This document shows, piece after piece, positions 1 to 10,604 of a DNA stretch of 64,000 nt. Made by a program: the position numbers and the translations under genes. Position 1 is the first letter of the stretch, and the number at the start of each line of letters is the position of its first letter. The notes beneath the pieces are model-generated. The model was not told the DNA's origin and searched no databases. It saw nothing but the letters and a program-made list of their open reading frames with translations. The stretch lies in contig CM043968.1 in the NCBI GenBank assembly GCA_014529385.2, positions 26,363,013-26,427,012 on the forward strand, in the 5' to 3' direction. This DNA is from Adiantum capillus-veneris. Taxonomy: Eukaryota; Streptophyta; Polypodiopsida; Polypodiales; Pteridaceae.

Positions 1-859
1 CTAGTAGCACCCATTGTAGATTGTAGGACATCTAACCAACCTACGTGATAGGTGTGACCCGTGTATAGGTCGGTTAGAGTTTTCATTTGTAGTTCGTACT
101 TACATTTCTCATTTAAGAACACTCCATCTAAGATTGAGGTGCTAGGGGTGTCTTTTGAACTAGATGCAATGTGGCTCTCTATGGGTTGACCCTTAGTGGT
201 CGCTAATTCAGGAGCACTTGATTGCTCTCCTAGCAAGGATATTGACATAATAGCTTCCGCTTTTAACTCTCTTCGTTGCTCCGTCTTACGTAAGCTCTCA
301 ATTTACTTTTCCCTAGCCGCAATGATATATCGCTCAACTTCTTGTAATTCGGCAAGGTTTCTACCATTAGGTAATATAACCTCGGAGGGAAATAGCTCTG
401 AAGAGTCAGGGGGTGCAGTGAATGGAGTATTCACGTGCACATTTTGTAAGGGCATGGGGTCTACGTTGGTCATGAATGGAGAATTTACTTCCCCACCCCC
501 CTCATTTACATCGTTAGCTCCATGTTCGGAGCAAGTGGCTCTACTAAAGGTTCCCTTCGAGCGGCTAAGTACGCTCGGCCCGGATCATGGGCCCATGGCA
601 TGCATGTCTTGGCTTGATCCGGATTAGGCATTGGGTAATCTTCCATGACGTCGTTGTCAGAGGAAGAGTCACTAGATGCTATATGCGGGTCCTGAGTGGT
701 AGTACCTTGGGTTCCCGCTGGGGAGCCAAAACCTAAAGTAGGTGGGTATTGAGAACTCGTGTAAGTCAAAATGCTCGCTAGTTGCTCGGCCTCTATCACA
801 TGACCAGAGAGCAGATGCATGTGCTTTTGGCACCCTATAGCGTTGGTGAATATCCTCAA
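1..859 (-). pseudogene. Decayed gag-like 5' coding region of LTR element X
   Basis: The minus strand holds a 117-codon open frame at 859-506 (begins MRIFTNAIGCQ, low complexity, rich in S, P and D). After a frameshift, another frame runs from a methionine at 474 to the window edge. It reads like an LTR-element polyprotein (for example VILPNGRNLAELQEVERYI) and carries one in-frame TAA near 305. I recognise no catalytic domain. The gag assignment rests on position: it lies just downstream, in the minus sense, of a leader, primer site and LTR at 860-2090. It is a broken fragment cut by the window edge. It could equally be the N-terminal part of another retroelement ORF. Confidence 0.4.
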
Positions 860-1560
860 AGGTTAACCGCCTGATTTTTTGGACATTTTGTACCCCGTTT
901 TTACTCGTTTTTTATGTTTTTTAATATTTTTTAATGATCAATTTTTGGATTAAAGCATGTGATAACTCGAAACGAGCGTATCGCTCAGGGGATCGTGTAT
1001 GCTTTAAGCACAACGTTTGGTTACCCGAAGCTCCGTTGGTCCTCAAAAGGGTCAATTTTTACTTACGCATGAGGCTAAAATAAGTAATTTTAAAGGGTGA
1101 CTGAGACCTCTGAGCCTGAGCGAGGGCCTGGGCCTGGTTCTGGGCTTGGGTCTAGGGAATGCTCCCGACTCCGATCCTACCTTTAAAAAGAAAATTATTT
1201 TTTTTTATTTTTTTGGGATAAGGTCGCCACAGCTGCGCTGCGTGCACACACACACCTAACCTACCTACTTACAACTAATAGAGCTACTGTTACACACTAA
1301 CACAGTACTACAGCAACTCATTAGCTAACAGATCTACTTACTGTACTTTACACAGAACTAACATTATGGATCTACTACCTTTATTCTAACACCTTTTTAC
1401 AGAGAAAACACAGTATCTTTCAACACCTTATTAACAAAACAATACACTGCAGCAAAACAAACTCCTTCTCAACACACACACATTCCTTCTCTACCTTTCC
1501 TACATTTCAAAATGCACCACAAAGCAGCATAGAGTGCTACTCGAGCTTAATGCAGGGCAG
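860..1560 (-). other. Non-coding leader of element X
   Basis: No coding signal is visible. The stretch has T-rich runs, a CA-rich segment at 1245-1500 and a G/C-rich patch around 1100-1170. The patch aligns, reverse-complemented, with 49540-49620 inside the large retrotransposon: both carry gactgag, gggcttgggct/gtct and tcct.ccttt.aaaa in the same order. It is therefore the 5' untranslated leader of the same family, here sensed on the minus strand. Confidence 0.45.
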
Positions 1561-1579
1561 TTCCCCGGCAACGGTGCCA
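1561..1579 (-). promoter_or_regulatory. Primer binding site of element X (tRNA-Asp type)
   Basis: On the minus strand this reads TGGCACCGTTGCCGGGGAA. It is complementary to the plant tRNA-Asp 3' end except for one base, and it lies four bases from the LTR end at 1584. The related primer site in the fragment at 48956-48973 is TGGCACCGCTATCGGGGA. The tRNA identity comes from general knowledge of Athila/Tat elements. Confidence 0.6.
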
Positions 1580-1583
1580 GAAA

Positions 1584-1818
1584 TGTGCGCGTCTGTCGCA
1601 CCTGTCAATGCAAGGGACTTGCCGATACACTGTGTGCGAGCCACAAATGGCTGCAAGCACACACCAGACTAATCTAGCAAGCTCAAGAGAGCAAGGTGTG
1701 TCATTCATCACCCTACGCTCGCATTTATGGAGGATTCCTCGTCGCGAAGAAGAAGGAGCTACCGTCGTGCCACGCTCAACTGCTTCGCCGCCACCGTGCC
1801 ATCGTTGCAATCGATCTC

Positions 1819-1865
<47 letters not shown>

Positions 1866-2090
1866 CATACACACACAAGGAGATGAAGAAGAAGAAGATG
1901 GAGATGGAGCAAGAGCACTCTTCAATTGCACACATGAAAGAATGAATGATTTTTAGGTTTAGGTGACTTTTATATGAGCTCGCCCCATTCGCACTTGGGC
2001 ACCCATACAAAGCCAACTAACCCTTGAATGTTCTAGTTAGAGTGCACCTCTCATCGGTGATCACTCTTACCCTTTTCCTATTGGATCGAC
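1584..2090 (-). mobile_element. 5' LTR of element X (outer end approximate)
   Basis: The LTR is read on the minus strand. It ends ...GCGCACA next to the primer site. A TATA box (ATATAAAAG) lies at 1975-1967. The inner part aligns base by base with plus-strand 48740-48955, for example GCAAGCACACA and GAGCTTGCTAG. A (CT)n microsatellite (about 1815-1862) interrupts it. I set the outer end at 2090 because the minus strand there reads TGTCGATCC, a plausible TG terminus. That end is a guess. Confidence 0.45.
1815..1862. repeat. (CT)n microsatellite
   Basis: Almost pure TC dinucleotide run with one 'tat' interruption, inside the LTR of element X. Frames through it are Ser-Leu or Arg-Glu repeats and are not genes. 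Confidence 0.95.
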
Positions 2091-2149
2091 AAGCCCAGCC
2101 CATGACTACTAGAAGTGGACGCTGGTGGTTAACACCAATGATTTGCTAG

Positions 2150-3121
2150 AGAAGATGTATGCAGCAAAGCAGACACAGATGAACGACAGCAGGTTATTGA
2201 TGAAGCCCAAGAGAAAGCTCGACTTCGAGTACTCAAGAGGAAAGCTGCTTTCAGAAATCAACAAACACCTATCCCCATCAACACTTTGGAACTAGATGAA
2301 AGACTATGGAAATTGAAGAATGATGCAGTGTCAACGGATGATGAATGGTTAGATGGAATGGATCTTTGTATCAAAGTACAACTAAACAATCATAGTACAA
2401 ATACACTGGTAGATATCAAAGCTCGAATGAATGCAGTCAGGTATTCCACTTACAAGAAAGAAACGAATCAATCTTTAGCATCAGGAATATCTGCTATCAA
2501 AGGATGAACAAAAATCCAACACCGGCATTGGGAGTAGTCAACTTAAATGTGATAGTACATGGATGTTCATGCCCTCATCTATTAGTATGCATACCAGATG
2601 AACATATGAATTAAACCATGATTCTGGGAATCTCATGGATGCGGACGTACAAGGTAGTACTAGATTGGGAAACCAATCAGCTCAAGCTATCACCTAAAGG
2701 AGGACAACTCATCGTTCCAATTGAACCGAGCAAAGAGGAATGGAAAAGAGGTTACACACAAAAGAAACCAGGGAGTAATCAATCTTCATCATCATCTAGA
2801 CAAGCAAATGTTACAAGTAGCATGCAAGGAGTCCTGAAAATTTGGGTAACTATATCACAACTCAAGGACAAGCCGTCTCAAATTTGGGTGCCTAAAAACT
2901 CCTCTACCATACCGAAGAAAGTTTCACATTTAAAACCTCATAGAAAAACATCTTTCAAAAGAGAAACTCGCACTAGATGGGTTTGGAGGAAAAAGGAGCA
3001 TTTATCTTCTCCACAAACTGTAAAACAGATGAAGCCACAACAGTTCACCAACAAAAAACCAAGATACCAATGGAGAGTTAAATTTCAGCATTCGTCATCA
3101 TTGATACCTATAGCTCAGTAA
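2150..3121 (+). pseudogene. Element Y: degenerate protease-like tail of a Ty3/gypsy polyprotein
   Basis: The plus-strand translation (EAQEKARLRVLKRKAAF, then PIPINTLELDE, then LVDIKAR) follows the same order as the C-terminal end of the pol polyprotein at 44421-47825 (EEAQAEAKERMEKRR, AIRINAVSITEMD, ALLDLGAQ). After stops at about 2505-2612, a 167-codon frame (2618-3121) begins MILGISWMRTYKVVLDW. This is the C-terminal ILG strand of a retropepsin fold and matches LLLGQPW then MIDWSS in the other element. It continues into a basic tail with QIWVPK and TRWVWRK motifs. Several stops make it a relic. The active-site region reads LVDIKA, so the catalytic D-S/T-G is lost. No RT or integrase is present here. 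Confidence 0.55.
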
Positions 3122-3589
3122 ATCAATGTGCCAAAGCATCCAGATGGTACAATCACGTAAAGAGCACACAAATTACAAAATTTTCTATTTAGAAAACATA
3201 AATAGGAAACCTCCACCACGGAAACCCTTGAGTTAACTACTCAAGACCCAACTCTTGCACAACATGCTGGTTTGAAATACATTGATCTTCAGCATGATAG
3301 AGCCAACCATGGCTATGCATAGACACCAGTGGAGAGTTAAATTTCAGCATTTGTTATCATTGATACCTATAGCTCAGTAAATCAATGTGCCAAAGCATCC
3401 AGATGGTACAATCACGTAAAGAGCACACAAATTACAAAATTTGCTATTTAGAAAACATAAACAGGAAACCTCCACCACGGAAACCCTTGAGTTAACTACT
3501 CAAGACCCAACTCTTGCACAACATGCTGGTTTGAAATGCATTGATCTTCAGCATGATAGAGCCAACCATGGCGATGCATAGACACGATT
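3072..3589 (+). repeat. 259-bp direct tandem duplication
   Basis: Two nearly identical head-to-tail copies start at 3072 and 3331 (GGAGAGTTAAATTTCAGCAT), with period exactly 259. Both end near GCATAGACAC (3317 and 3576). They cover the end of the element Y coding relic and its 3' untranslated region. Few differences are visible (for example attcgtcatc/atttgttatc), so the duplication is younger than the decay of the ORF. Confidence 0.9.
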
Positions 3590-3671
3590 GTTCAACCCAT
3601 GCACACAATCGTCCCGGAGTACTCCATCTAGGAGGGGTGAAAGGGAACTTCAGTAATTAAGGGCAATGTTT

Positions 3672-3686
3672 GAAGAGGGAGGAAAA
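3672..3686 (+). promoter_or_regulatory. Polypurine tract of element Y
   Basis: GAAGAGGGAGGAAAA lies immediately before TGTTGGA. This is the expected plus-strand primer site beside a 3' LTR. A second purine run lies upstream at about 3631-3645. Confidence 0.5.
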
Positions 3687-4732
3687 TGTTGGATGTTAAC
3701 ATGTGATTTTTGTAAAAAAAGCTAATAATTCCCTTAAAAATCATTAGGGAAATTTTAACTGATAACATCTCCCCAATGAGTGTAAATAGTGTATATTTTA
3801 TCAAAAAATAGCCTTTTTACTTATTTTCAACAATTTGTTTTGATATTGGAGTCTAAAAATAGAGAAATCCACCAAAAATTAATAAAGTAGTGTTTCTCAA
3901 TGGATTTTCTTAATTGTTGATATTTCAATTTTCTTTTTTAATGCATTCTATTATTTCTTTTGATTTTTTTAATAAATAGGTCAAAAATTAATAATAAATA
4001 GCAAATGAGCTCAGATGGAGAAACTGAAGATATGTCATAATAACTACTATCTACTTCTCTTAAATGATTTTCTCATGTTAAATTGATCATTTAATATAAG
4101 GAAGTACCAGGGGAGAAAAAGCTAGAATATTGGTTAAGTTGGCAGACCGGCCACAGTAGGGATCCAAAGGAGGGAAAGTAGGGATCCAAAGGGCGGGTAT
4201 CTACAAAAGAGCAATGTGCAACAATGGGCTTACAAGACCCTAAGGTTCAACCCATTAAGACTTCCAAAATGCTAAGGTTCCAAAATTGAAAGGTTGTGTC
4301 CAAAGGTCAAACACTAGGGAAATTGGATGCTTTGTGTGTGTCCCCAAAAGTCTTCACAAGTCCTACATAGGAGGGGGCGAGCCCTGGAAGTAGGGGATGA
4401 GACAGAAACACACACACACACACTCACAAGATTCCTTTACACAAGGGAAAGAGGGACACATGTCAGCTCCCTAGCCCAGATACCCACAAGGTGTACTCAA
4501 ATCATATTGGATGGCCATGGAGGTGGACCAATGAGAATTAGACTAGAGTAAATCTAGTTTAGTTAATTTAAAAACACTTAATAAAAGAACCAATAAGAAT
4601 TCAGCTCTCTAGAAGACTATTGGATAGTCTCCCAAGGGGTCCAATAAGACCATATTAGGTATTATGGTAGAAATCCCGCATTATGGGAATCTCCAAATTG
4701 ACCAAATTCATGTAATTTGGGAATTTCCAACA
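3687..4732 (+). mobile_element. Candidate 3' LTR of element Y
   Basis: This 1046-bp segment begins TGTTGGA and ends TCCAACA, a perfect 7-bp terminal inverted repeat with TG/CA termini. It directly follows a polypurine tract. It contains a short (CA)n tract near 4410 and no coding frame. The matching 5' LTR is not in the window, so neither the boundaries nor a target duplication can be checked. Confidence 0.5.
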
Positions 4733-4934
4733 AAGAAGGAGATAAACTTGTTGATAAGATAGAGTGAAAATCTTATTGGATTGTGGTGTTGATAAACACC
4801 AAAAGTCAAGAGGATGAACAAAGCATGAATTTGAAGAAACTCTCTTACTTAAACAAAAGAAAGAAAAGTTGATACAGCTAGAGATCTTGTTTACAAAATT
4901 GACTCTTATAGTCACAATAGAAGCTCCGCATTAT

Positions 4935-5781
4935 CTACTCCAAATTTGATGCCATATCCAAATTTTGATCCAAGCGTGGTTGATGTGCATGAGCAAGACT
5001 TGCTTTAGCTTTTAGAGCATGCCTTTCTGGAATCTTAATTCTAGAAAATGGTCCTTCTTTGTTGGGTCTCCATGACCAAACAATTTCATCTACCGTTTCC
5101 CACACTTGTGGGTCCTTGCAGTTGATAGCCCAAAAACCCTTCCAGCAATTAGTGTAAGCTTGAGTATCCGTCATCCCACTCTTTCTTGCACAAGGTGCCC
5201 AATATTGAATCAAATTTTTTTTGTAGTTTGGTAATGTAGGCTCATTATCAATGTCTAATAAAGCCATTGCGAGCCAAACAAGATAGATTGTCATGTGAGT
5301 TGGAGCTAGCATAACAAAGTCACCTTGGTGCACATCAAACATAGGGTCAAACTCTTCCCTTGGTCTATCTCGTTGAGGACCACAAAAATGATCATTCAAC
5401 TCTTCAATGCCTAGGAATCTTTCTGCTCCTTTTTGTAAGTTCATTGTAGTGGATTGTAGGTGACAAGAGTCCTGAGTTGTTGGCCAAAAAATTTCATACA
5501 AGCCTCTCTCTGATATAATTTTTTTTCCAAGCTCGTCAATCACCTTTCTCCAGTAATCTATCACAGGTCTATAATACCGTGGCACATTTGAACCAGTCCC
5601 TAGATTTTGTTGAAACTTAATATAATTCTTCAACCCTAAAATCACTTCTTCTCGTGAGCCTTGACATATTCTACCATTGGCACCAAAGGTGGATCTCCAT
5701 GTGGCAACATCGGATTGCCTTCTATGTCAATTTTCCAAAGGTGAATGCTTCCACTCCAACTTGATACACCTATATACTGCA
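4935..5781 (-). pseudogene. C-terminal part of DUF7869-like transposon protein
   Basis: The minus strand has an open frame at 5645-4935. It is preceded by coding-like sequence in the same frame (TWRSTFGANGRICQGSREEV) and in a shifted frame (SGSIHLWKIDIEGNPM, then VEYVKAHEKK and a stop). The protein is rich in W, Y and charged residues and has no recognised catalytic motif (VPRYYRPVIDYWRKVI; GDFVMLAPTH; IPERHALKAKA). It continues the broken gene upstream, and at least one frameshift separates the two pieces. I infer one original polypeptide whose C-terminal domain is uncharacterised. Confidence 0.5.
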
Positions 5782-6837
5782 TCATTGGTGTCTCATCTTG
5801 CATAAAAACCTGAATTGAAGTGGTTTGGAATGTCCAACAAGTATGTCTTGTCCATCACAAAGATAACCATCACGATATTTCTTGAAATCGGGGACCTTTT
5901 CAAGCAAAAATGGGGCCGGAGATGAAGATGAACTATTTCGTAATGTATCCATCAAGTGTGGCAAAGTATATGTTTGTGTAACTCTCAAATTTTTTTGAAA
6001 ACTTATTGAACATGGCATCTATGTCCTCATGTGTATGCCCAACCATCAAAAATCCTAGTTGGATGGTTTTGAAAACACCCATTGCAACAAGCATTGAAAA
6101 ATAGGCAAATAAGTATCGATTTTTGTTTTCCCCTGTACAATTATCCAATTGTAGTAACAAGTTCTCTGGCAACTTGCAAAATGTTGTCCCCGATTCTACT
6201 TCTGTAGCTTCCGATGGTTGTACGATGGGCTCTTTTCCATCACTCAAGTTGTGGTGGTCTAAAGCATCCCTTGAGCTCAAAGCATGTACTAGAGAGATAC
6301 TACTCCTTGGTAGTACATTTGTTGCTAGATCACCAAGAGGATGCTTATCGATCCTCTCTAAGTTATGTAAACAATTAGCAATTGAGCCAATTGTAAGATT
6401 TGGATCAGCTGGTCACAAACCATTCAAGACAAAGTGACCATAATTTCCTTCGCCATGGCCATGAGTGTTCATACCTATCAAAGCCACCTGCAAATTGTAT
6501 CCTGAATCCACACCCTTAGGAAAAATGTCGTAATCTAGGAATGGCATTCTTCTTTTGATCCATCTTATCATGGATTATACAAACATAATTTTGTGGTTGA
6601 GTTTCTGAATATGTGCACCATGCATAATATGAGTGCCTACAACTCTTCTGTTGTGCCATGTGACCTTCTCTTTCTCTCAAGAGAAGAGTTCTATCTTCAA
6701 GAGAAGGTTTAGCTTCTAGCCTTGCCTTGATTGAACTACAAACATTGCACTTAGAGAACTCACTTGTCTTTGTTAAAGTGACATGTGGATACTCTTTGTT
6801 CCAAATTCTACCGAAATAAGATTGAGATAACTTCTTC
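5782..6837 (-). pseudogene. RNase H-like core (DUF7869-like) of the same broken transposon gene
   Basis: Successive minus-strand frames give, in order: a CNVC-containing segment after FGRIWNKEYPHVT; KMDQKKNAIP; VALIGMNTHGHGEGNYGHF; then at 6280-5933 LDNCTGENKNRYLF and VGHTHEDIDAMFNKF. The last pair (D-N-x5-N, later GHTHEDID) is the hallmark I associate with DUF7869 proteins, which I regard as RNase H-fold, transposase-like. That link is from memory and not a database hit. The frame changes at least three times and a TAA follows RHFS, so the gene is dead. It lies directly downstream of the intact 354-codon N-terminal frame. Confidence 0.55.
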
Positions 6838-7902
6838 TTAGCCCATTTGGTCCAGTGTTGTGTTGATTTCTCTTAAAATGTCAACTTGTTTGTACATTGA
6901 TAGAATCACTAATTGAGTCTCTCTTGAGCCATCTAGTAGTGTTCTGCTTCTATGTGGCATCTTCTCAGAGTTGTTATCCACAAATTCATTTAATAGTGCC
7001 CTCGCTAAACTAGTATGTTGAAGTCCTCTTCTCAACGTACATGTGTTACCATGCACATATTGGCGCGCACCGTTTTCAAAATTTTCCTTGTAGCAGTAAA
7101 ATGATGTCTTTGGTATTCCATGTAGCTCATACCATGCTCTGTTGCAAACAATAGAGCCATCTATCTTGAATTGGTATCGCATCTTCTCATCTTTCTGATA
7201 GCATATGGATAGAACATCATATACATAATTTGTGCGTGCTTTTTGAGACTCTCCCCAAAATTCTTGCCGTAATCTTGTCACCAATTCACGATCTGCAAAC
7301 TGACAGCATTTTTTTCCACAACAATCAATGCATGAAACCCTTTGAATTGACTCAGCTGAAAGATAAAAAGTAGAAGCTGGTGTTGCTTGCACTTTTTGAG
7401 TCCTGTTGATGAAACTGTATCGTCTCTTCCTTAGCAAAGGTGCATCAACACTACCATCAATTTTTTTCCAAGCATTGTCATCATTGGATACATTCTCATG
7501 TCTAGCATGCATCCCATCAACAGGAACAAAGCATTGTAGTGGGATCCCATCCAACATGGTTGTCTGTTGGATGGGCCACTTAAGCAAAGTAATACTTCCC
7601 ACTTCAGGCATATTCTCACTGATTGCATTCTCCCTTTCAATAACTACGCCCACAAAGTCATCACCAAGTACCTGAAAATTGACATAATCATGTGGAAATA
7701 CATACAAGATGGTCCCTTCATTCACAGTGTGCATCATTGTGTCTTCCTTTAAAAGGACCCTTTGATTTCTCCAAGATTCGCGTATTGACATTTCAAACTC
7801 TAGGCTTGTAATAGGTATTGCATCTGTAACTAGAGGATCAAGATGATCCCCTTGTCCATCAACACTGTAGCTTTCATTTGTGTCAATTATGTTGTCATTC
7901 AT
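6838..7902 (-). CDS. N-terminal frame of DUF7869-like transposon protein
   Basis: This is the longest intact part of the broken gene: 354 codons from ATG at 7902 (MNDNIIDTNESYS). The first ~170 residues are acidic and unrecognised. A cysteine cluster follows (CIDCCGKKCCQFAD), then RLRQEFWGESQKARTNYVYD and GSIVCNRAWYELHGIPKTSF. This is the order seen in DUF7869-family proteins: a Cys-rich start, an R/E-rich helix, 'VC..AW..L.GI', and then the RNase H-like core. The frame stops at 6838, and coding similarity continues past the stop, so the protein is truncated here. The start lies 5 bp after the stop of the DUF8039-like exon. A nuclear DNA-mobilising role is inferred from the family only. Confidence 0.5.
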   Translation of the reverse strand: MNDNIIDTNESYSVDGQGDHLDPLVTDAIPITSLEFEMSIRESWRNQRVLLKEDTMMHTVNEGTILYVFPHDYVNFQVLGDDFVGVVIERENAISENMPEVGSITLLKWPIQQTTMLDGIPLQCFVPVDGMHARHENVSNDDNAWKKIDGSVDAPLLRKRRYSFINRTQKVQATPASTFYLSAESIQRVSCIDCCGKKCCQFADRELVTRLRQEFWGESQKARTNYVYDVLSICYQKDEKMRYQFKIDGSIVCNRAWYELHGIPKTSFYCYKENFENGARQYVHGNTCTLRRGLQHTSLARALLNEFVDNNSEKMPHRSRTLLDGSRETQLVILSMYKQVDILREINTTLDQMG

Positions 7903-7907
7903 TATGT

Positions 7908-8151
7908 CTACAAAAGAAGCTTAGGCCATCGAACAACACTCCATAATGAGCTTTGGAGAGATATAGTATCCATTGTATAAAAAGGGAGGACCACATCCTT
8001 CAAACATTCCTCCACTAGTATAGATACATTTTCTTGTCCTATCTTTGTACCACCACAAGTGGAATCAGGATCTGTTCTACACACACAACCAATACCAACA
8101 ATTTCATTATCAAGTACCATATACACTTTCTCTCCATATTCAAAGCCCATC
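7908..8151 (-). pseudogene. DUF8039-like exon (transposon-associated)
   Basis: The minus-strand reading after a 3' splice acceptor (TTACAG then GATGGGC, exon from 8151) gives GFEYGEKVYMVLDNEIVGIG, a TDPDS motif, a GG..IG segment and WPKLLL before the stop. This resembles the DUF8039-type domain at the end of plant CACTA-related transposon proteins. That assignment is from memory and tentative. A second copy of the exon's 5' part, with its acceptor, lies at 23120-23203. The upstream intron runs into the 264-bp satellite. Only the last exon of this transcript can be identified. Confidence 0.4.
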
Positions 8152-8261
8152 CTGTAAGTTGAAAAGAAACACCTTGTTAATTTCATATTTATAGATAAAT
8201 TCTCTTTGAAAAAAGATGTATAAGTTACATACACATTACACAAGGTTTGTGAATACTATAA

Positions 8262-10240
8262 TCTATAGACATTGCTATATTAGATCATAGCTTGGACAAG
8301 TGGTGGACCTAGTTGTAATGGCCAGTGTGCAAGGTGCTATTTTAGGAACTTGCTTGTGAATGTCCAAGTATCTCTTGCTTTTTCAAATGGAAGTAAGCTT
8401 GGACAAGGGGGGATCTTGAAACCAAAAGACCCTTTCTATATGAGGTAAATCTTGGAGAAATGGTGGACCTAGTTCTAACGGCTGTTGTTCAAGGTGAACT
8501 ATTGTAGGAACTTGCTTCCCAATGTCCAAATATCCCTTGCTTCTTTCAATGGAAGTAAGGTTGGACAAGTGGTGGATCTTGAAACCGACAGTACCTTTTT
8601 GTTTATGCAAGTAAATCTTGGACAAGTGATGGACCTAGATTTAATGTCTACTTTCCAAGGTGGTATTGTAGGACCTTGATTCCCAATGTGCAAGTATCTC
8701 CTTCTTCTTTCAATGGAAGTATGGTTGGACAAGTGGTGGACCTAGTTAATGTACAAGGTGAACTATTGTAGGAACTTGCTTCCCAATGTCCAAGTGGCCC
8801 TTGCTTCTTTCGATGGAAGTAAGGTCGGACAAGTGGTGGAGCTTGAAACCGACAATGGACCTAGTTTTAATGTCTAGTTTCCAAGGTGGTATTGTAGGTA
8901 CTTGATGCAAGTACTTCTTGCTTCTTTCAATGGGAGTATGGTTGGACAAGTGGTGGACCAAGTTAATGTACAAGGTGAACTATTGTAGTGCCTTGGTTCT
9001 CAATGTCCAAGTAGCCCTTGCTTCTTTTACTGGAAGTTAGGTTGGACAAGTGGTGGATCTTGAAACCGACAGTCCCTTTTTCTATATGAGAGTAAATCTT
9101 GGACAAGTGATGGACCTAGTTTTAATGTCTAGTTTCCAAGGTGGTATTGTAGGTACCTGATTCCCAATGTGCAAGTACCTCTTGCTTCTTTCAATGGGAG
9201 TATGGTTGGACAAGTGGTGGACCTAGTTAATGTACAAGGTGAACTATTGTAGGGCCTTGGTTCTTAATGTCCAAGTAGCCCTTGCTTCTTTTACTGGAAG
9301 TAAGGTTGGACAAGTGGTGGAGCTTGAAACTGACAATCCCTTTTTCTATATGAGAGTAAATCTTGGACAAGTGATGGACCTAGTTTTAATGTCTAGTTTC
9401 CAAGGTGGTATTGTAGGTACTTGATTCCCAATGTGCAAGTACCTCTTGCTTCTTTCAATGGGAGTATGGTTGGACAAGTGGTGGACCTAGTTAATGTACA
9501 AGGTGAACTATTGTAGGGCCTTGGTTCTCAATGTCCAAGTAGCCCTTGCTTCTTTTAATGGAATTAAGGTTGGACAAGTGGTGGAGCTTGAAACCGACAG
9601 TCCCTTTTATATATGAGAGTAAAGGTTGGACAAGTGGTGGACCTAGTTTCGATGGCCAGTGTCCAAGGTGGTGTAGGATCTTGGTTCCCAATGTCCAAGT
9701 ATCTCTTGCTTCTTTCAATGCAAGTAAGTCTGGACAAGTGATGGATCTTGAAACCAAAAGTCCCTTTCTAAATGAGAGTAAAGATTGGACAAGTGGTGGA
9801 CCTAGTTTTGATGACCAATGTCCAAGGTGAACTATTGTAGGGACTTGCTTCTTGATGTCCAAGTAGCCCCTTGCTTATTTTAATGGAAAAAAAAATAGAG
9901 CAGTAGTGGATCTTGAAACAAAAACCCCCATGCTTTATTTGAGGGTAGCTTGGACAAGTGGTGGACCTAGTTTTATTGGCCAAGGTTCAAGGTGAACTAC
10001 AAGCAGTTGTTCCAACTATAATAGAGTATAGATTGGACAAGTGGTGGACCTCCAAGTTTTAATGAAAAACATAGGACAATTTCAAGGGTTTACTTCCCAA
10101 TGTCCAAGTAGCCCTTGCTTTTTTCAATGGAACAGGTGGATAGTAGGGCCTTTCTTCTTAATGTCCGAGTAGTAGCCCTTGCTTTCTGCAATGGAAGCTT
10201 GGAGAAGTGGTGGACGTAGTTTTAATGGCCAATGCTGAAG
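8262..10240. repeat. 264-bp higher-order satellite built on a GGACAAGTGGTGGA core
   Basis: The core TTGGACAAGTGGTGGAYCT recurs every 50-100 bp, in larger units. The marker GTAGCCCTTGCTTCTTTT falls at 9011, 9275 and 9539, so the period is exactly 264 in the clean part. Units degrade after about 9850. Reading frames here are by-products of the repeat. The array starts ~110 bp beyond the splice acceptor of the DUF8039-like exon. Confidence 0.9.
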
Positions 10241-10604
10241 GTGAATTACTAGATGAGCTAGTAGCTTCCTGAAGTCAATGAAGTACTTGCTTCAACAAGG
10301 ACAAGTGGCAAAGATTTGATAGCTGGTGACATTTGAAAAAAAAAACCCAAGCTTGCTATGACGAGAATAGCTTTGAGCATGGTTTAGGCATGTTGTGGAT
10401 ATGTCCAATGTTCTAGGAAAATTTTGAGTTATGAGCTCCAAAATAGATTCATTCTCCACCACTTATTTATGTTGATTGTCCTTGGTCAGTTGTGAATCAA
10501 GGAAAGAGACTAGGTTTTAGATACAAAGATTATCTAAGTTAGACCACAATTGAAAAAGTGGAATAGGGTGGTGCAACAAGAGTTTAGATTGGGGTATGGT
10601 GTAG
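10241..10604. other. Unassigned spacer
   Basis: AT-rich sequence between two tandem arrays. I see no gene, no splice pattern and no repeat beyond two worn copies of the GGACAAGTGG core near its left end. Confidence 0.6.

Noticed and set aside
1561-1579. tRNA gene, because the plus strand resembles a tRNA 3' end.
   Set aside because: Only the last 18-19 bases match and no cloverleaf precedes them. The position beside an LTR shows a primer binding site.
1608-1956. Overlapping frames through the (CT)n tract in the left LTR.
   Set aside because: They are Ser-Leu or Arg-Glu products of a dinucleotide repeat, in several frames at once.
6123-6437. Plus-strand 104-codon frame.
   Set aside because: Antisense to the DUF7869-like core, which has clear motifs on the minus strand.
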